Shown here in pieces: positions 51,301 through 60,126 of a stretch of DNA of 64,000 nucleotides. The stretch lies in contig NC_088776.1 in NCBI RefSeq assembly GCF_954871325.1, positions 40,194,569 to 40,258,568 of the forward strand, written 5' to 3'. This DNA is from Gordionus sp. m RMFG-2023 (taxonomy: Eukaryota > Nematomorpha > Gordioida > Chordodea > Parachordodidae). The translations under genes and the position numbers were made by a program. The first letter of the stretch is position 1; each line of letters starts with the position of its first letter. The notes beneath the pieces are model-generated. The model was not told the DNA's origin, did no database searches, and saw nothing but the letters and a program-made list of their open reading frames with translations.

Positions 51301-51831
51301 AAAACTAATCATGACTGTCATGTTGATGCACAAGAAAAGGAAAATCTTATTTTAAATGCCACTAAAAATATAAACAAAGATTTTTTGGTAGATAATAAGA
51401 AAACACAAAACTATATGAACATTAAAGCGATTCGTAAATATGTCCGGTGTTCTGAACGAGCAACACTTCAACATTTATCTTCCATGATCCTTAAAAGATT
51501 TTTTAAAGATCCTTCTCAAACCTTTGGCTCTTCACCCCAGAATTTGCCCAAGGTAAGGCTATTTTTTTGGGTTATTGAATAAATTCTTTTAAACTAGATA
51601 TCAATTTTTTACTAATTTAGATTATAATAGAGCGGATGATACTACATTTAATTTCCATTTTTTTAAATTTACATAGTATTTTTTAATGTTAATTTTAAGA
51701 TATCAATATACTTGGAGGAACAAAAACTTAACCCTAATTTTACGATCAAACAAGCTGCCATTATGGCAGCTCTTTTGATAAACGACGATACAGATGATTC
51801 GAAAGATGTAATAAATATAAATGACACATAA
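39384..51831 (+). CDS. Polycomb group RING finger (PCGF-type) protein, seven exons
   Basis: The exons are 39384-39476, 39520-39619, 44543-44728, 49162-49367, 49646-49699, 51196-51552 and 51700-51831. All are GT-AG with matching phases, giving 375 residues. The RING finger (residues 45-94: CSLC...CLHTFCKSC...CPVC, ligands C45, C48, C61, H63, C66, C69, C91, C94) is followed by [15 protein letters not shown] and RRFEFY, as in PCGF proteins. A RAWUL-type domain lies at the C-terminus ([19 protein letters not shown] in exon 6, [18 protein letters not shown] in exon 7). PCGF proteins partner RING1/RING2 in PRC1, which ubiquitinates histone H2A. The spacing C69 to C91 is longer than usual. Introns 2 and 3 (4.9 and 4.4 kb) contain transposons; intron 1 is 43 bp. 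The exon 4 donor (gat|gtcata) is the least certain junction. Confidence 0.9.
40670..42170. mobile_element. Possible decayed MULE relative with GGAAAA-type ends
   Basis: The left side (40,670-40,810) has iterated GGAAAATAATTCCCAG-like units. The right side (about 41,895-42,165) has the mirrored TTTTTTCCAGAG / TTCCAGGGTTTC units. This resembles the minisatellite termini of the MULE at 24,922. No coding remains or TSD are seen, so this is tentative. A Harbinger MITE sits between. It lies in PCGF intron 2. Confidence 0.35.
41196..41476. mobile_element. Harbinger-like MITE with long inverted repeats
   Basis: 281 bp. Both ends read GGCTGCATTCAAAGTGGAGA inward and match for about 60 bp with only a few differences, through a TACATCCGTTCCGTCAAA block. 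Flanks are ATT and ATA, so a 3-bp TSD is possible but not exact. The end resembles that of the Harbinger element at 42,738 (GGGTGAATTCACAGTAGAGA). Confidence 0.85.
42861..43560 (+). repeat. 264-265-bp tandem repeat inside the Harbinger element
   Basis: Two nearly identical units start at about 42,861 and 43,126 (GAATATTTTTATAGAAATAA). A third, more diverged and shorter unit starts near 43,393. Confidence 0.92.
43591..44157 (-). CDS. Small spliced gene of the Harbinger element (accessory-protein-like)
   Basis: On the minus strand, exons 43591-43769, 43809-43877, 43918-43977 and one starting at 44020 join in phase over GT-AG introns of 39, 40 and 42 bp. A plausible start ATG is at 44,157 (MAEIQNLQ), but the first junction is not settled. 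Readable parts are [39 protein letters not shown] and a C-terminal helix-rich part with [20 protein letters not shown] and an acidic end DTDEEE. PIF/Harbinger elements normally carry a second, Myb/MADF-type DNA-binding protein besides the transposase, and this may be its C-terminal part; the DNA-binding domain itself is not seen. The start is uncertain. Confidence 0.65.
45530..46960 (-). pseudogene. Tigger/pogo-like transposase lacking its DDE core
   Basis: Read on the minus strand: an N-terminal helix-turn-helix ([20 protein letters not shown] with SSRKV next, near 46,850-46,920); a second DNA-binding block ([15 protein letters not shown]...YGLSIKKV, near 45,740-45,830); and a C-terminal zinc-finger-like end ([14 protein letters not shown], near 45,560) of the kind that follows the catalytic domain in some relatives. 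The catalytic DDE part expected between the last two is not visible, so the element is internally deleted. Assignments rest on short motifs. Confidence 0.7.
46199..46691. mobile_element. Possible MITE nested in the Tigger-like element
   Basis: The left end GGTTGCTGCCTCTCTCAAGG and the reverse complement of the right end (GGCTGCTGCTTCTCCTGGGG) are imperfect inverted repeats, each followed by TTATTATT-type sequence. A G-run (46,384-46,395) and AT-rich DNA fill the middle. No TSD shown. Confidence 0.45.
48377..48510 (+). other. Unassigned exon-like open stretch in PCGF intron 3
   Basis: It is bounded by cag and gtacag splice-like sites, is less AT-rich than its surroundings, and reads [18 protein letters not shown]... 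to ...LAIIGR without a stop (phase 0 in, phase 2 out). It does not fit as a cassette exon of the PCGF gene, because the phase 1 end of exon 3 would run into a stop. It could be a remnant of another gene or element. I do not recognise the sequence. Confidence 0.4.
48590..49010. other. GC-richer patch in PCGF intron 3, unidentified
   Basis: Base composition rises well above the surrounding intron. Both strands contain stops in every frame, with short open pieces only. It may be a relic of a transposable element of which no family motif survives. Confidence 0.35.
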
Positions 51832-51849
51832 ATTTAATGAAAGTTCAAA

Positions 51850-52064
51850 AATGGTCATCAGGCCAAAATCAATGGCATCACTGGCACTAACCATTTAGGG
51901 TTGCTCCAAATATAAGTTTTTTAATTTAGGATTGCTTAAATTTTTTAAGTAAACAAGTGCAAGATTTAGAAATACAGTTTTTTTTAATTTAAGGTTGCTA
52001 GCAACCTTTTTCAATCCTCCTCCCCTTTTGACGCCAATGATCAAAACATCTGATGGGGACCATT
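51850..52064. mobile_element. Possible short MITE after the PCGF stop
   Basis: AATGGTCATCAGG...AATGGCATCA at the left and the reverse complement of the right (AATGGTCCCCATCAG...ATTGGCGTCA) form gapped inverted repeats of about 35 bp. No TSD. It lies 19 bp beyond the stop codon, so it is likely part of the PCGF 3' UTR. Confidence 0.4.
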
Positions 52065-53105
52065 AACTTTCTTTCCTTCAGGTTTAGACCTGAAACAAGT
52101 CTTAATATTTTTATTTTGTGTAATTCAAAAACTGGAAGGTCGAATACCTTTACAAGCTTAAAAGTCAATCCCTTGGACCGGATCACTAATCTCATTACAT
52201 AAATTACAATAAAAACAAATTCATCTGAATATATTATAAATAATTAAGACTATAAAGATTTCCTTTAGAGTTTGGAATTTTGATGAACTAAAATGGATTA
52301 TGGTTCCAATTCGTATTATTTTTAAATACTTCCTAATCACTTTTAAAAGAAATTTTCGGTCAAGGTTCTGGTTTCAAACTCTGAAAGCAAATTAAAGATT
52401 TTAGAAAAGTTTTTATATTTAAGAAAAATTAAAGTTTTTATAAAATTTAAGAGAGGGATTTCGGTTCATGGATTTGTTTCGCTCAACTTTCTTCTTTTCT
52501 AAATGATTGTAAATCTTATTTGAAAAACCCTGAATGTTTTTTTTCTAAAGTCTAAATTGTAATTTATATATTAATTAATCATATTTATTATAGGAAGATG
52601 AAACGATAATCAGTGAAAATTTTCCGTATTTTACATTGCGTTTTAACATTGAATGATGTGCAATAAATCTGATTTTTTATAACACTATATAGAGCTAAAT
52701 TGGATTATATATATATATCATTAAGAAAATTATATTTTCGTATTATATTAATTCTGTCAAGATTCAATTTGGACATATTAAAGTAGGATAAAGAAATATC
52801 ATTAGATTTTAATACTAATAGTTATAAATTATACCGACTTTAAAATTAGAAAAAAACGAAAATATTTCTAATTCATCTTTAAAGAATATTAAAATGTGTA
52901 TAATTATCTATTATGTTAAAATAGTATACCAATTCTTTTATATCTTTAACGATTTACTACCATCTGTTACTTTAAAAATCATGAAAAAATGGATGAGACA
53001 AATATAATTAGTGACGATAAGAATTTTATAGAGGATTATCATGTAAATAATATTGCTAAGAAATTTTATTATTATTTTATAAGGGCTGTCTAACTAAAAT
53101 AGTAA
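52065..53105. other. AT-rich stretch without a gene
   Basis: Nothing recognisable was seen between the PCGF 3' end and the hAT element at 53,114. A few short open pieces have no motif. Confidence 0.5.
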
Positions 53106-54232
53106 ATTAGGGGCATAGGCGTATACCCAGGGGTAGAAATTTATAACTTTTTGTGAATATCATTTTAAGCTAATAAAAAAAATATCCCCCTTAATCCTCC
53201 TACCACTCCCTGACCCCCAAAAATGTATGCATATATATTAAACAATAATTTGATAGAAAGAATGTAAAAGTTGATATTTTTTTATAAAACTTATTCATCA
53301 TATATTTATACATTTTTGGAAAAAAGCATTTATATATTAAAAAAGTGAACCAAAATTGTTTTTAAGAAATGATATATAAGCCAAAGATAAATCTTAAGAC
53401 AAAAATGTATTATAATTAATAATAATAGATCCATAAAATCACTAAATATAATTTTTTATAAAGTGAGTAATTTTAATTTATTTATATTAATAAAAGTAAA
53501 ATATAATTATAAAACTATTGATAAAATTAAAGCACAATAACAGTGGAATATTATATGTCGTAGATTTACAGTATATCTAATTTTATCAATTATCATATGA
53601 CAATCAAGTAATTTTTACCAATTTAGCGAATTATATATTTTACAGAAAACTATAAAATATTGATAAGGACATCAGAAAATATCTTTTTAAGACATTGTGG
53701 AATGAATAATTTGAAGATTAATTTTTAATAATATATTTTTTTAAATAAATAGATGGCGTTAAATAATTGAATGCAAATTGCTGCTATATTTATTATCAAG
53801 AGCATTGATTAGTAAAATTTGTTAAAATATTAACTAATATATTCTCTAACTGTCAAATATGTCTGTAAAAGTGGAATTTTACCTAGTATTTTGTAACTAA
53901 TTCTATATAATAGATGAATATCAACTATATGTCTACATTTTATAAATAAATTTCTTATACTTGTTTGGAATAAATTATTACCATGCTTTTATATTAATGA
54001 ATATACAAGTAATTTATTATATTTTATATAAACTAATAAAAATATATTTCATATTCAGTCTTATTTTTTTTATTAAAATTAACCTCCTATCTTGTAAAAA
54101 TATTTATAACTATATATAGACTAAAGTAACCAGGGCGAAGACCTGGCAAATGGTGTCTGGGGGCGTAGCTCCCAGCACTTTTTTAATTCCCTCCCCCCTT
54201 AGGAAAATCCTGGCTACGCCTATGATTAGGTG
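53106..54232. mobile_element. hAT-type non-autonomous element with 8-bp TSD
   Basis: The element is 53114-54224 (1,111 bp). Flanks ATTAGGGG and ATTAGGTG match at 7 of 8 positions. Ends are CATAGGCGTATACCCAGG and CCTGGCTACGCCTATG. A GC-rich patch with CTGGGGGCGTAGCTCCCAG lies near the right end (about 54,155). No transposase remains seen. Confidence 0.88.
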
Positions 54233-55217
54233 TATGACTAAATATTGCATTGCAAAAAAGCAATTAATCATAATCAATCAAAATTTGATTGTATAATCTT
54301 TTTTTAAAAATAATTAGAAACATTTTTTTTAATATTCATTTTATTATTAAATAAAAAATAGGGATTAAATATCAATTAATTTAATATGTTTTTTTACTTA
54401 ATATTAATTAAAAAATAAATATATATACTAGCTTATTACAATTAAATTTTATTTTTCAATTTTAAGATTTAACAAATATATATCGACAAGAGAGCGTTAA
54501 ATGCATAAATATGAATATATCATATCATCTTTAGAATGATTATTGGTTAGCGCTTTTTTTATATTTGGGTATAAATACATGTGAAAACCTAAAAATTTTT
54601 AAAAAAGATGGGCTTCTTTGATTTAATTAATGAGTAAGTTTAGAAGCGAAAAATAATAGAAAAACAATTGATTTATAAAATGGTTGTTATTATAAAATGG
54701 ATAACCATAGAGTAGGGATATTAGAGTCTTAGGTATATGGATATAAAGGCCTGACTTAAAAATTCGTCTAATATATTTAACTGTCCTGGCCTGAATTTTT
54801 GTAAAATTTTAAAAGGCCGGACCTTAAATTCGTTATTCTTTAAGCTCCCTTTCATGTTGTTAAAAATAACAGTTACGTTTGATTCTACTCACGCCCATCA
54901 AACTTGGTAAACAAATAGGGTTAATTTAAAATGACAAAAATAATCCACAAATTTTTTGGCAGGCTGCGGATACCTGTGCACATATAATTTGTAAAACACC
55001 TTTATCGAGCTGGGAAACTTGTTAAAAATATAAAGGGGCGGACTCTGTATATCTCTGTTTAATAAAGAAATAAAATATTTTGTTATTTTTAATTACAAAT
55101 AATTAAGGTTATGTTTGTAAATTTTATAAAAAGATTGTCATTTAATTTATAATTATACTTGATTTAATAAAATTTAAGTTATAAAATTATATCTTTAAAG
55201 TTTTAAATATTATGATA
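54233..55217. other. AT-rich stretch without a gene
   Basis: No coding or RNA signal. Short GGCCTGAC / GGCCGGACC patches near 54,750-54,830 may be old hAT subterminal fragments. Confidence 0.45.
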
Positions 55218-55647
55218 ATGTACGACAGTGGCGTAGCTAGGAATTTTTCTTAGAGGGGGTCCATACATATAAAAGCCTGGGGGCTTCGCCCCCAGACCCC
55301 TATTGACGGGCCTTCGGCCCTTTTTCCCGGCCCTCGGCCGGTTTAATCATACAAATTATAACCATATCTTCTATAATATATACATTTTTTAAATGTATCA
55401 ATAATATGTTATTATAATTTAGTAGATTATTCTCAATGACTTTATAATAATACTATCCAGAATAATTTCAATAGTAATATAATATCCTTTCACAAACATC
55501 AAAACTAGAAAAATATAAATATTAATGGCATTTATTTAATATAAAGTCACTTTTAAGTCTTTTGAACGTATAATCTGAAAAAAGATTTAGCTCTGGGAGG
55601 AGTCCAAACCCGAAAACCACCCCCGTAGCTACGCCACTGATGTACGA
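55218..55647. mobile_element. hAT MITE with perfect TSD ATGTACGA and hairpin cluster
   Basis: The MITE is 55226-55639 (414 bp). Ends CAGTGGCGTAGCTAGG and GTAGCTACGCCACTG are inverted repeats. Just inside the left end are three perfect GC-rich hairpins in 65 bp: CTGGGGGCTTCGCCCCCAG (55,277-55,295), GGGCCTTCGGCCC (55,308-55,320) and CCGGCCCTCGGCCGG (55,327-55,341). Confidence 0.95.
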
Positions 55648-56851
55648 CTACCATTACCTATGCAAATTTTTGACTCATTTTCGTGGATACAAATTATAAA
55701 AGATCTGATTCCCAATAGTGTTGTTAAAAATCTCGATCTAGCCAAAATAATATTATGCATGCCTCGTGATTTGGCAGTTAAAGGTCCAAATCTTTCATCT
55801 ATGAGCAAATATAGTCTCTCATATTTTAGATAAAATTTTAATTTAACCGTTTAAAAAAATCTACCCATGTCAGTTCGTTTAGCAACACTAATTCCCAGAA
55901 ATAAAAGATTGGATGATTATTGCATTTTCTTCTCTAAGCAGTAGCGTTTTTATTAATCTTTATTTTATTATTTTTTATCTTTTAATATATAAAAATTGTC
56001 AAGATGGGAAATAAAAATTTTATTTAAGTTTATAATAAATATTGTTAAAACTTTTTGCTTCCCTAAAGCTATAAGGGCAACATTTGGTTATAAAAGGGGA
56101 AAATGAATAATAAGCCCCAATGGAGCTAGACAGGAAAATATTGGCTAAGCCTCGGGACGCTAATAGATGTCCAAACCTTTGTGCCATCTATAAGCAAAAT
56201 CTTTATTTTTCTGGATAAAACATTGAGTTAGCCATTTTAACTATTCAAACGATTAGGCATTCAGTAATTGTATGCAATATAGATTTGTTCGTTTAGTAAT
56301 ACCATTATATTATAATAAGTCTAATAAAAGTATTAAATAATTTTTTACAGCTATATATTTTGCACTATTTCATCTAAAATCTCCCCCCCCCCCCCAAATA
56401 CATTTATCTTTCCCCCTAGTGGACCATCCTTGACCCCCCCTCCATTAAAAAATTGAAGGCAAATTGCATATACCCCCTCCGCCCACGTAGACACTATTGA
56501 TACTTACAAAATGGTAAAATTTTGGAGTGGAAATTCAACCCTTCAAAATTTTGATTTCCATAATTCTTCTCCGAAATATATAAATCCCCCCAACTTCTGC
56601 AATTCTGGCTACACCTATTTGTTAGCCTTGATTTTATATACGCTTATTATCAGATTTTTTTTCAATTGATATGGTTTGTTTTTTATAATTATCTTTTTTA
56701 GATAGTATATATGCTCAATAAAAAATTAATTATATAAAAAGAATCGGATGCTAATATAGATTGTATGACTTACCTTGTGTATTTGTAATAATTGATTAGA
56801 TATACATATGTCAAATCAAGTTATTCAGTATATCCATAGAAAAACTACCAT
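55648..56851. other. Region upstream of NRF1, with hAT fragments
   Basis: No gene is visible. Between about 56,375 and 56,625 there are C-runs, a CGTAGACACTATTG stretch and TTCTGGCTACACCTATTTG, like damaged hAT ends (compare CCTGGCTACGCCTATG at 54,209). The NRF1 promoter should lie at the right edge. Confidence 0.45.
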
Positions 56852-58271
56852 ATGGAAACGCAGATTCTTACTGATGAGGAAAACTCATTAGATAATATAT
56901 CTTTTGAGGACAGTGATTTATTGACAAAGCAGCATGATTCTCAATTAGCTCAATTAATTGCAGCAGGTAATTTTTTTGAGATAGATGATCGAATTTAATT
57001 ATAAACACGAAGGACCAGTTGGCGTAGCTGCTGCTGCAGCAATTGTGTCATGTCAGAAAAGAAAGAAGAATTTTATATTTGAAACAAATCCATCTCTAAG
57101 AAAAAGATTGCAAACCAGGTTATTGAGGTATACTTAATGTGAGTATATTAAATTTATATTATATTGAAAGGAAACTAAAAAATACAATTAATGAATATGC
57201 TTCAAGAATTGGGCATCAAGCTACATTAATAATTTATAAACCAACAAAATCCGAAGCAGACAATGCTATAAAAATATATGGTACAAAACCTTTAGAAGAT
57301 GTGGTAATTATATAAAAAAAACAATTCTATTATATACAATTATACTTTATAAGGTAAAAAATTGGAAGCAAGTAATTATAGTGGAGTTAGAAAAAATATT
57401 GTCACAAAAATCTAGTTTGTATCAAAATCAATCTCTAGTTCATAATAATCAACATCAGTATGAGCTTCCACCATTAGTAGTTGATGGAATTCCAACTTAT
57501 TTAGATAAAATGACACAAGTACAAAATATTTAACCAAATTATTTATATGAACCTAAACTATTTTTAAACAGATTTATATCTTAATTATTTTTTTTACAGT
57601 AAATAAAAATATATAATAATAATAATAATAAATATAGACCTATTTTGAATAATATTGATAATAAATTTGGATTATATTTTTTTATTACACTCATATATTA
57701 AATTGATAATAAATTTGGATTATATTTTTATAATTCATTCATATATTTATTTTTATTTAACTGGTATATAATATAAGATTTTTATTTAACTGGTATATAA
57801 TATAAGAAAACTTACATTCCTATAAAATAAAAATACCATAAATTATTACACCTATATTTCAAAGCAAAGGCCATTTTATTAAGTTAAAAATAAGAAGTAA
57901 ACAAATAAATCACTTATGAATAAAGAAATTTTAAAAAAGGAATATCAATTTACAATGGTTGATTGTGTCACATTTTTCTTGATATAATATTATTTACAAT
58001 AAAATGTCAGGCTCAATTAAGATGTTTTATCCCTCACATGCTTAAATTTGCAACAGGGCGCGGCAAACCTGGATGGGGAAGACTCAACACTATACCTATT
58101 TGGTGGCCAAAAAGTGTACCTTGGGCTAACGTTAGATCTGATATACGAACTGAACAAGAAAAACAAAAGGTTGAAGTGAATTTTTTAATAATTGTTGCTA
58201 ATCTTTTATATGAAAGTTCATTTGTAAATTTACAAGAAGGTATCAAAAACCAGAACCGAGAACACTCATGA
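56852..58271 (+). CDS. NRF1: Nuclear respiratory factor 1 / erect wing transcription factor, five exons
   Basis: The exons are 56852-56966, 57013-57127, 57171-57303, 57354-57518 and 58011-58271. All are GT-AG with agreeing phases, giving 262 residues. Family landmarks: QLIAAG+PVGVAAAAAI (exons 1-2), ETNPSLRKRLQTRLLR, NEYASRIGHQA, ELPPLVVDGIP, DKMTQ+AQLRCFIPHMLK, TGRGKPGWG, PIWWP and PWANVRSDIRTE. Together they cover the dimerisation and DNA-binding region that recognises palindromic GCGCATGCGC sites in animals. Human NRF1 is about 500 residues; here the N-terminus is short and the C-terminal activation region is absent, the frame stopping soon after the DNA-binding part. A possible donor (GAAG|gtatca near 58,240) could lead to a further exon that I do not see. 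Three introns are only 43-50 bp. Confidence 0.95.
57653..57806 (+). repeat. Two small tandem duplications in NRF1 intron 4
   Basis: A unit starting ATTGATAATAAATTTGGATT is repeated with a 48-bp period. It is followed by TTTATTTAACTGGTATATAA repeated with a 28-bp period. Simple intronic slippage products. Confidence 0.85.
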
Positions 58272-58369
58272 CCTAGAAAATCTATTTAAAATTATTTGAT
58301 TGCTTTAATTAGAGATCTGCATAAGGTCTAAATATCATTAAGCCCATCCCAATTTTTTTTCAAAAATAG

Positions 58370-59590
58370 AGCTCAGCTAGTGTTGTTAATCGGCTTAGCC
58401 GAGTCGGCTCAAACAGAGCTGACCCAAATTTTGGGTCGTTTTTTTTGACCTTGACCCGAGTTCAAGCCAAAAAAAACGACCTTTTATTTTTTTAAGGCCA
58501 ATGTGTAAAAATATATTTTGCAAACATGTTAAATTAAAATTTCTGTGAAGATGTACCATAGGAAAGTGACAATTGTCATAATCGTCATTTTTGAACTTTT
58601 TTCAATTTTTTTTAGACAAATGGGTAGCAAACATGTTAAAATAAAATTTCATCGAAGATGTACCATAGGAAAGTGACAATTATCATAATCGCCATTTTTG
58701 AATTTTTTTAAGGCAAATTGGTAAAAATATATTTTGTAAACATGTTAAATTAAAATTTCATTGAAGATGTACCATACGAAAGTGACAATTGTCATGATCG
58801 TCATTTTTTAACTTTTTTGAATTTTTTTAAGGCAAATGGGTAAAAATATATTTTGTAAACATGTTAAATTAAAATTTCATTGAAGATGTACCATAGGAAA
58901 ATGACAATTGTCATAATCGTCATTTTTGAACTTGTTTGAATTTTTTAAGGCAAATGGGTAAAAATATATTTTGCAAACTTGTTAAATTAAAATTTCAGTG
59001 AAGATGTACCATAGGAAAGTGATAATTGTCATAATCGTCATTTTTGAACTTTTTTAAAGCAAATGGGTAAAAATATATTTTGTAAACATGTTAAATTAAA
59101 ATTTCAGTGAAGATGTACCATAGGAGAGTGACAATTATCATAATCGTCATTTTTTAACTTTTCTGATTTAATTTAACATGTTTGCAAAATATATTTTTAC
59201 CCATTTGCCTTAAAAAAATCAAAAAAGTTCAAAAATGACGTTTATGACAATTGTCACTTTCCTATGGTACATCTTCAATGAAATTTTAATTTAACATGTT
59301 TACAAAATATATTTTTACCCATTTGCCTTAAAAAAAGTTCAAAAATGACGATTATGACAATTGTCACTTTCCTATGGGAAATCTTCAATGAAATTTTAAT
59401 TTAACATGTTTGCAAAATATATTTTTACATATTTGCCTTAAAAAATAAACTTCAAATCTGAGTCGAAAAAAACGACCAAACTTCAAGTCTGAGTCGAAAA
59501 AAACGACCCATATTTTGGGTCGAGGTCGAAAAAACGACCCGAACTTTGGGTCGGGGTCGCGCGCGGCGTTTTAACAACACTAAGCTCAGC
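58370..59590. mobile_element. hAT-like element with an internal inverted satellite and perfect TSD AGCTCAGC
   Basis: The element is 58378-59582 (1,205 bp) with ends TAGTGTTGTTAA and TTAACAACACTA. GGGTCG / CGACCC motifs crowd both subterminal zones. Its interior is about six direct copies of an 85-120-bp unit (58,495-59,160), followed by about three copies in the opposite direction (59,165-59,440). No coding. It is inserted into a separate tandem array. Confidence 0.92.
58495..59440. repeat. Satellite units in head-to-tail then inverted order
   Basis: Each unit contains AAATGGGTAAAAATATATTT, then AACATGTTAAATTAAAATTT, then GAAGATGTACCATAGGAAAG and TGACAATTGTCATAATCGTC. The orientation flips near 59,162, making one large snap-back arrangement. 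Confidence 0.93.
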
Positions 59591-60126
59591 TAAGACAAAG
59601 TAAATCTGGCGAGGGGGGGCAGGCCTTGCAAATCACTGGCTTCAATAGAGTTTGAATCCAGAACCTGGAACCCTCAGAACTGCATCAAATTTAAAAACCT
59701 AAAACCCACCTTTGTTAGCCTGAATTGAATTTTTTTTCAAAAATAAAGCTCAGCTAAGACAAAGTAAATCTGGCGGGGGGGTAGGCCTTGCAAATCACTA
59801 GCTTCAATAGTTTGAATCCAGAACCTGGAACCCCAGAACTGCATCAAATTTAAAAACCTAAAACCCACCTTTGTTAGCCTGAATTGAATTTTTTTTCAAA
59901 AATAAAGCTCAGCTAAGACAAAGTAAATCTGGCGGGGGGGGTAGGCCTTGCAAATCACTAGCTTCAATAGTTTGAATCCAGAACCTGGAACCCTCAGAAC
60001 TGCATCAAATTTAAAAGCCTAAAACCACCTTTTAAAATTTCAGGAACTAAACCACTTTTTTTAAAAGTCAACTTGTACCCTCTTTATTTTTTTGCCAAGG
60101 TCGTAAACTGTTAAAAATAAAACTAA

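Larger units (their letters stand above)
58345..60060 (+). repeat. Tandem array of a 159-164-bp unit, split by the hAT insertion
   Basis: Three units start at about 59,590, 59,754 and 59,913 (CTAAGACAAAGTAAATCTGG), each with a G-run, AGGCCTTGCAAATCACT, TTTGAATCCAGAACCTGGAA and TTTTTTTTCAAAAATAAAGC. The last of these motifs also stands at 58,351-58,377, left of the hAT element, showing that the element landed inside the array. Confidence 0.88.

Noticed and set aside
58495-59440. CRISPR-like array
   Set aside because: Units are 85-120 bp, adjacent, with no unique spacers, inside a eukaryotic transposon, and flip orientation.
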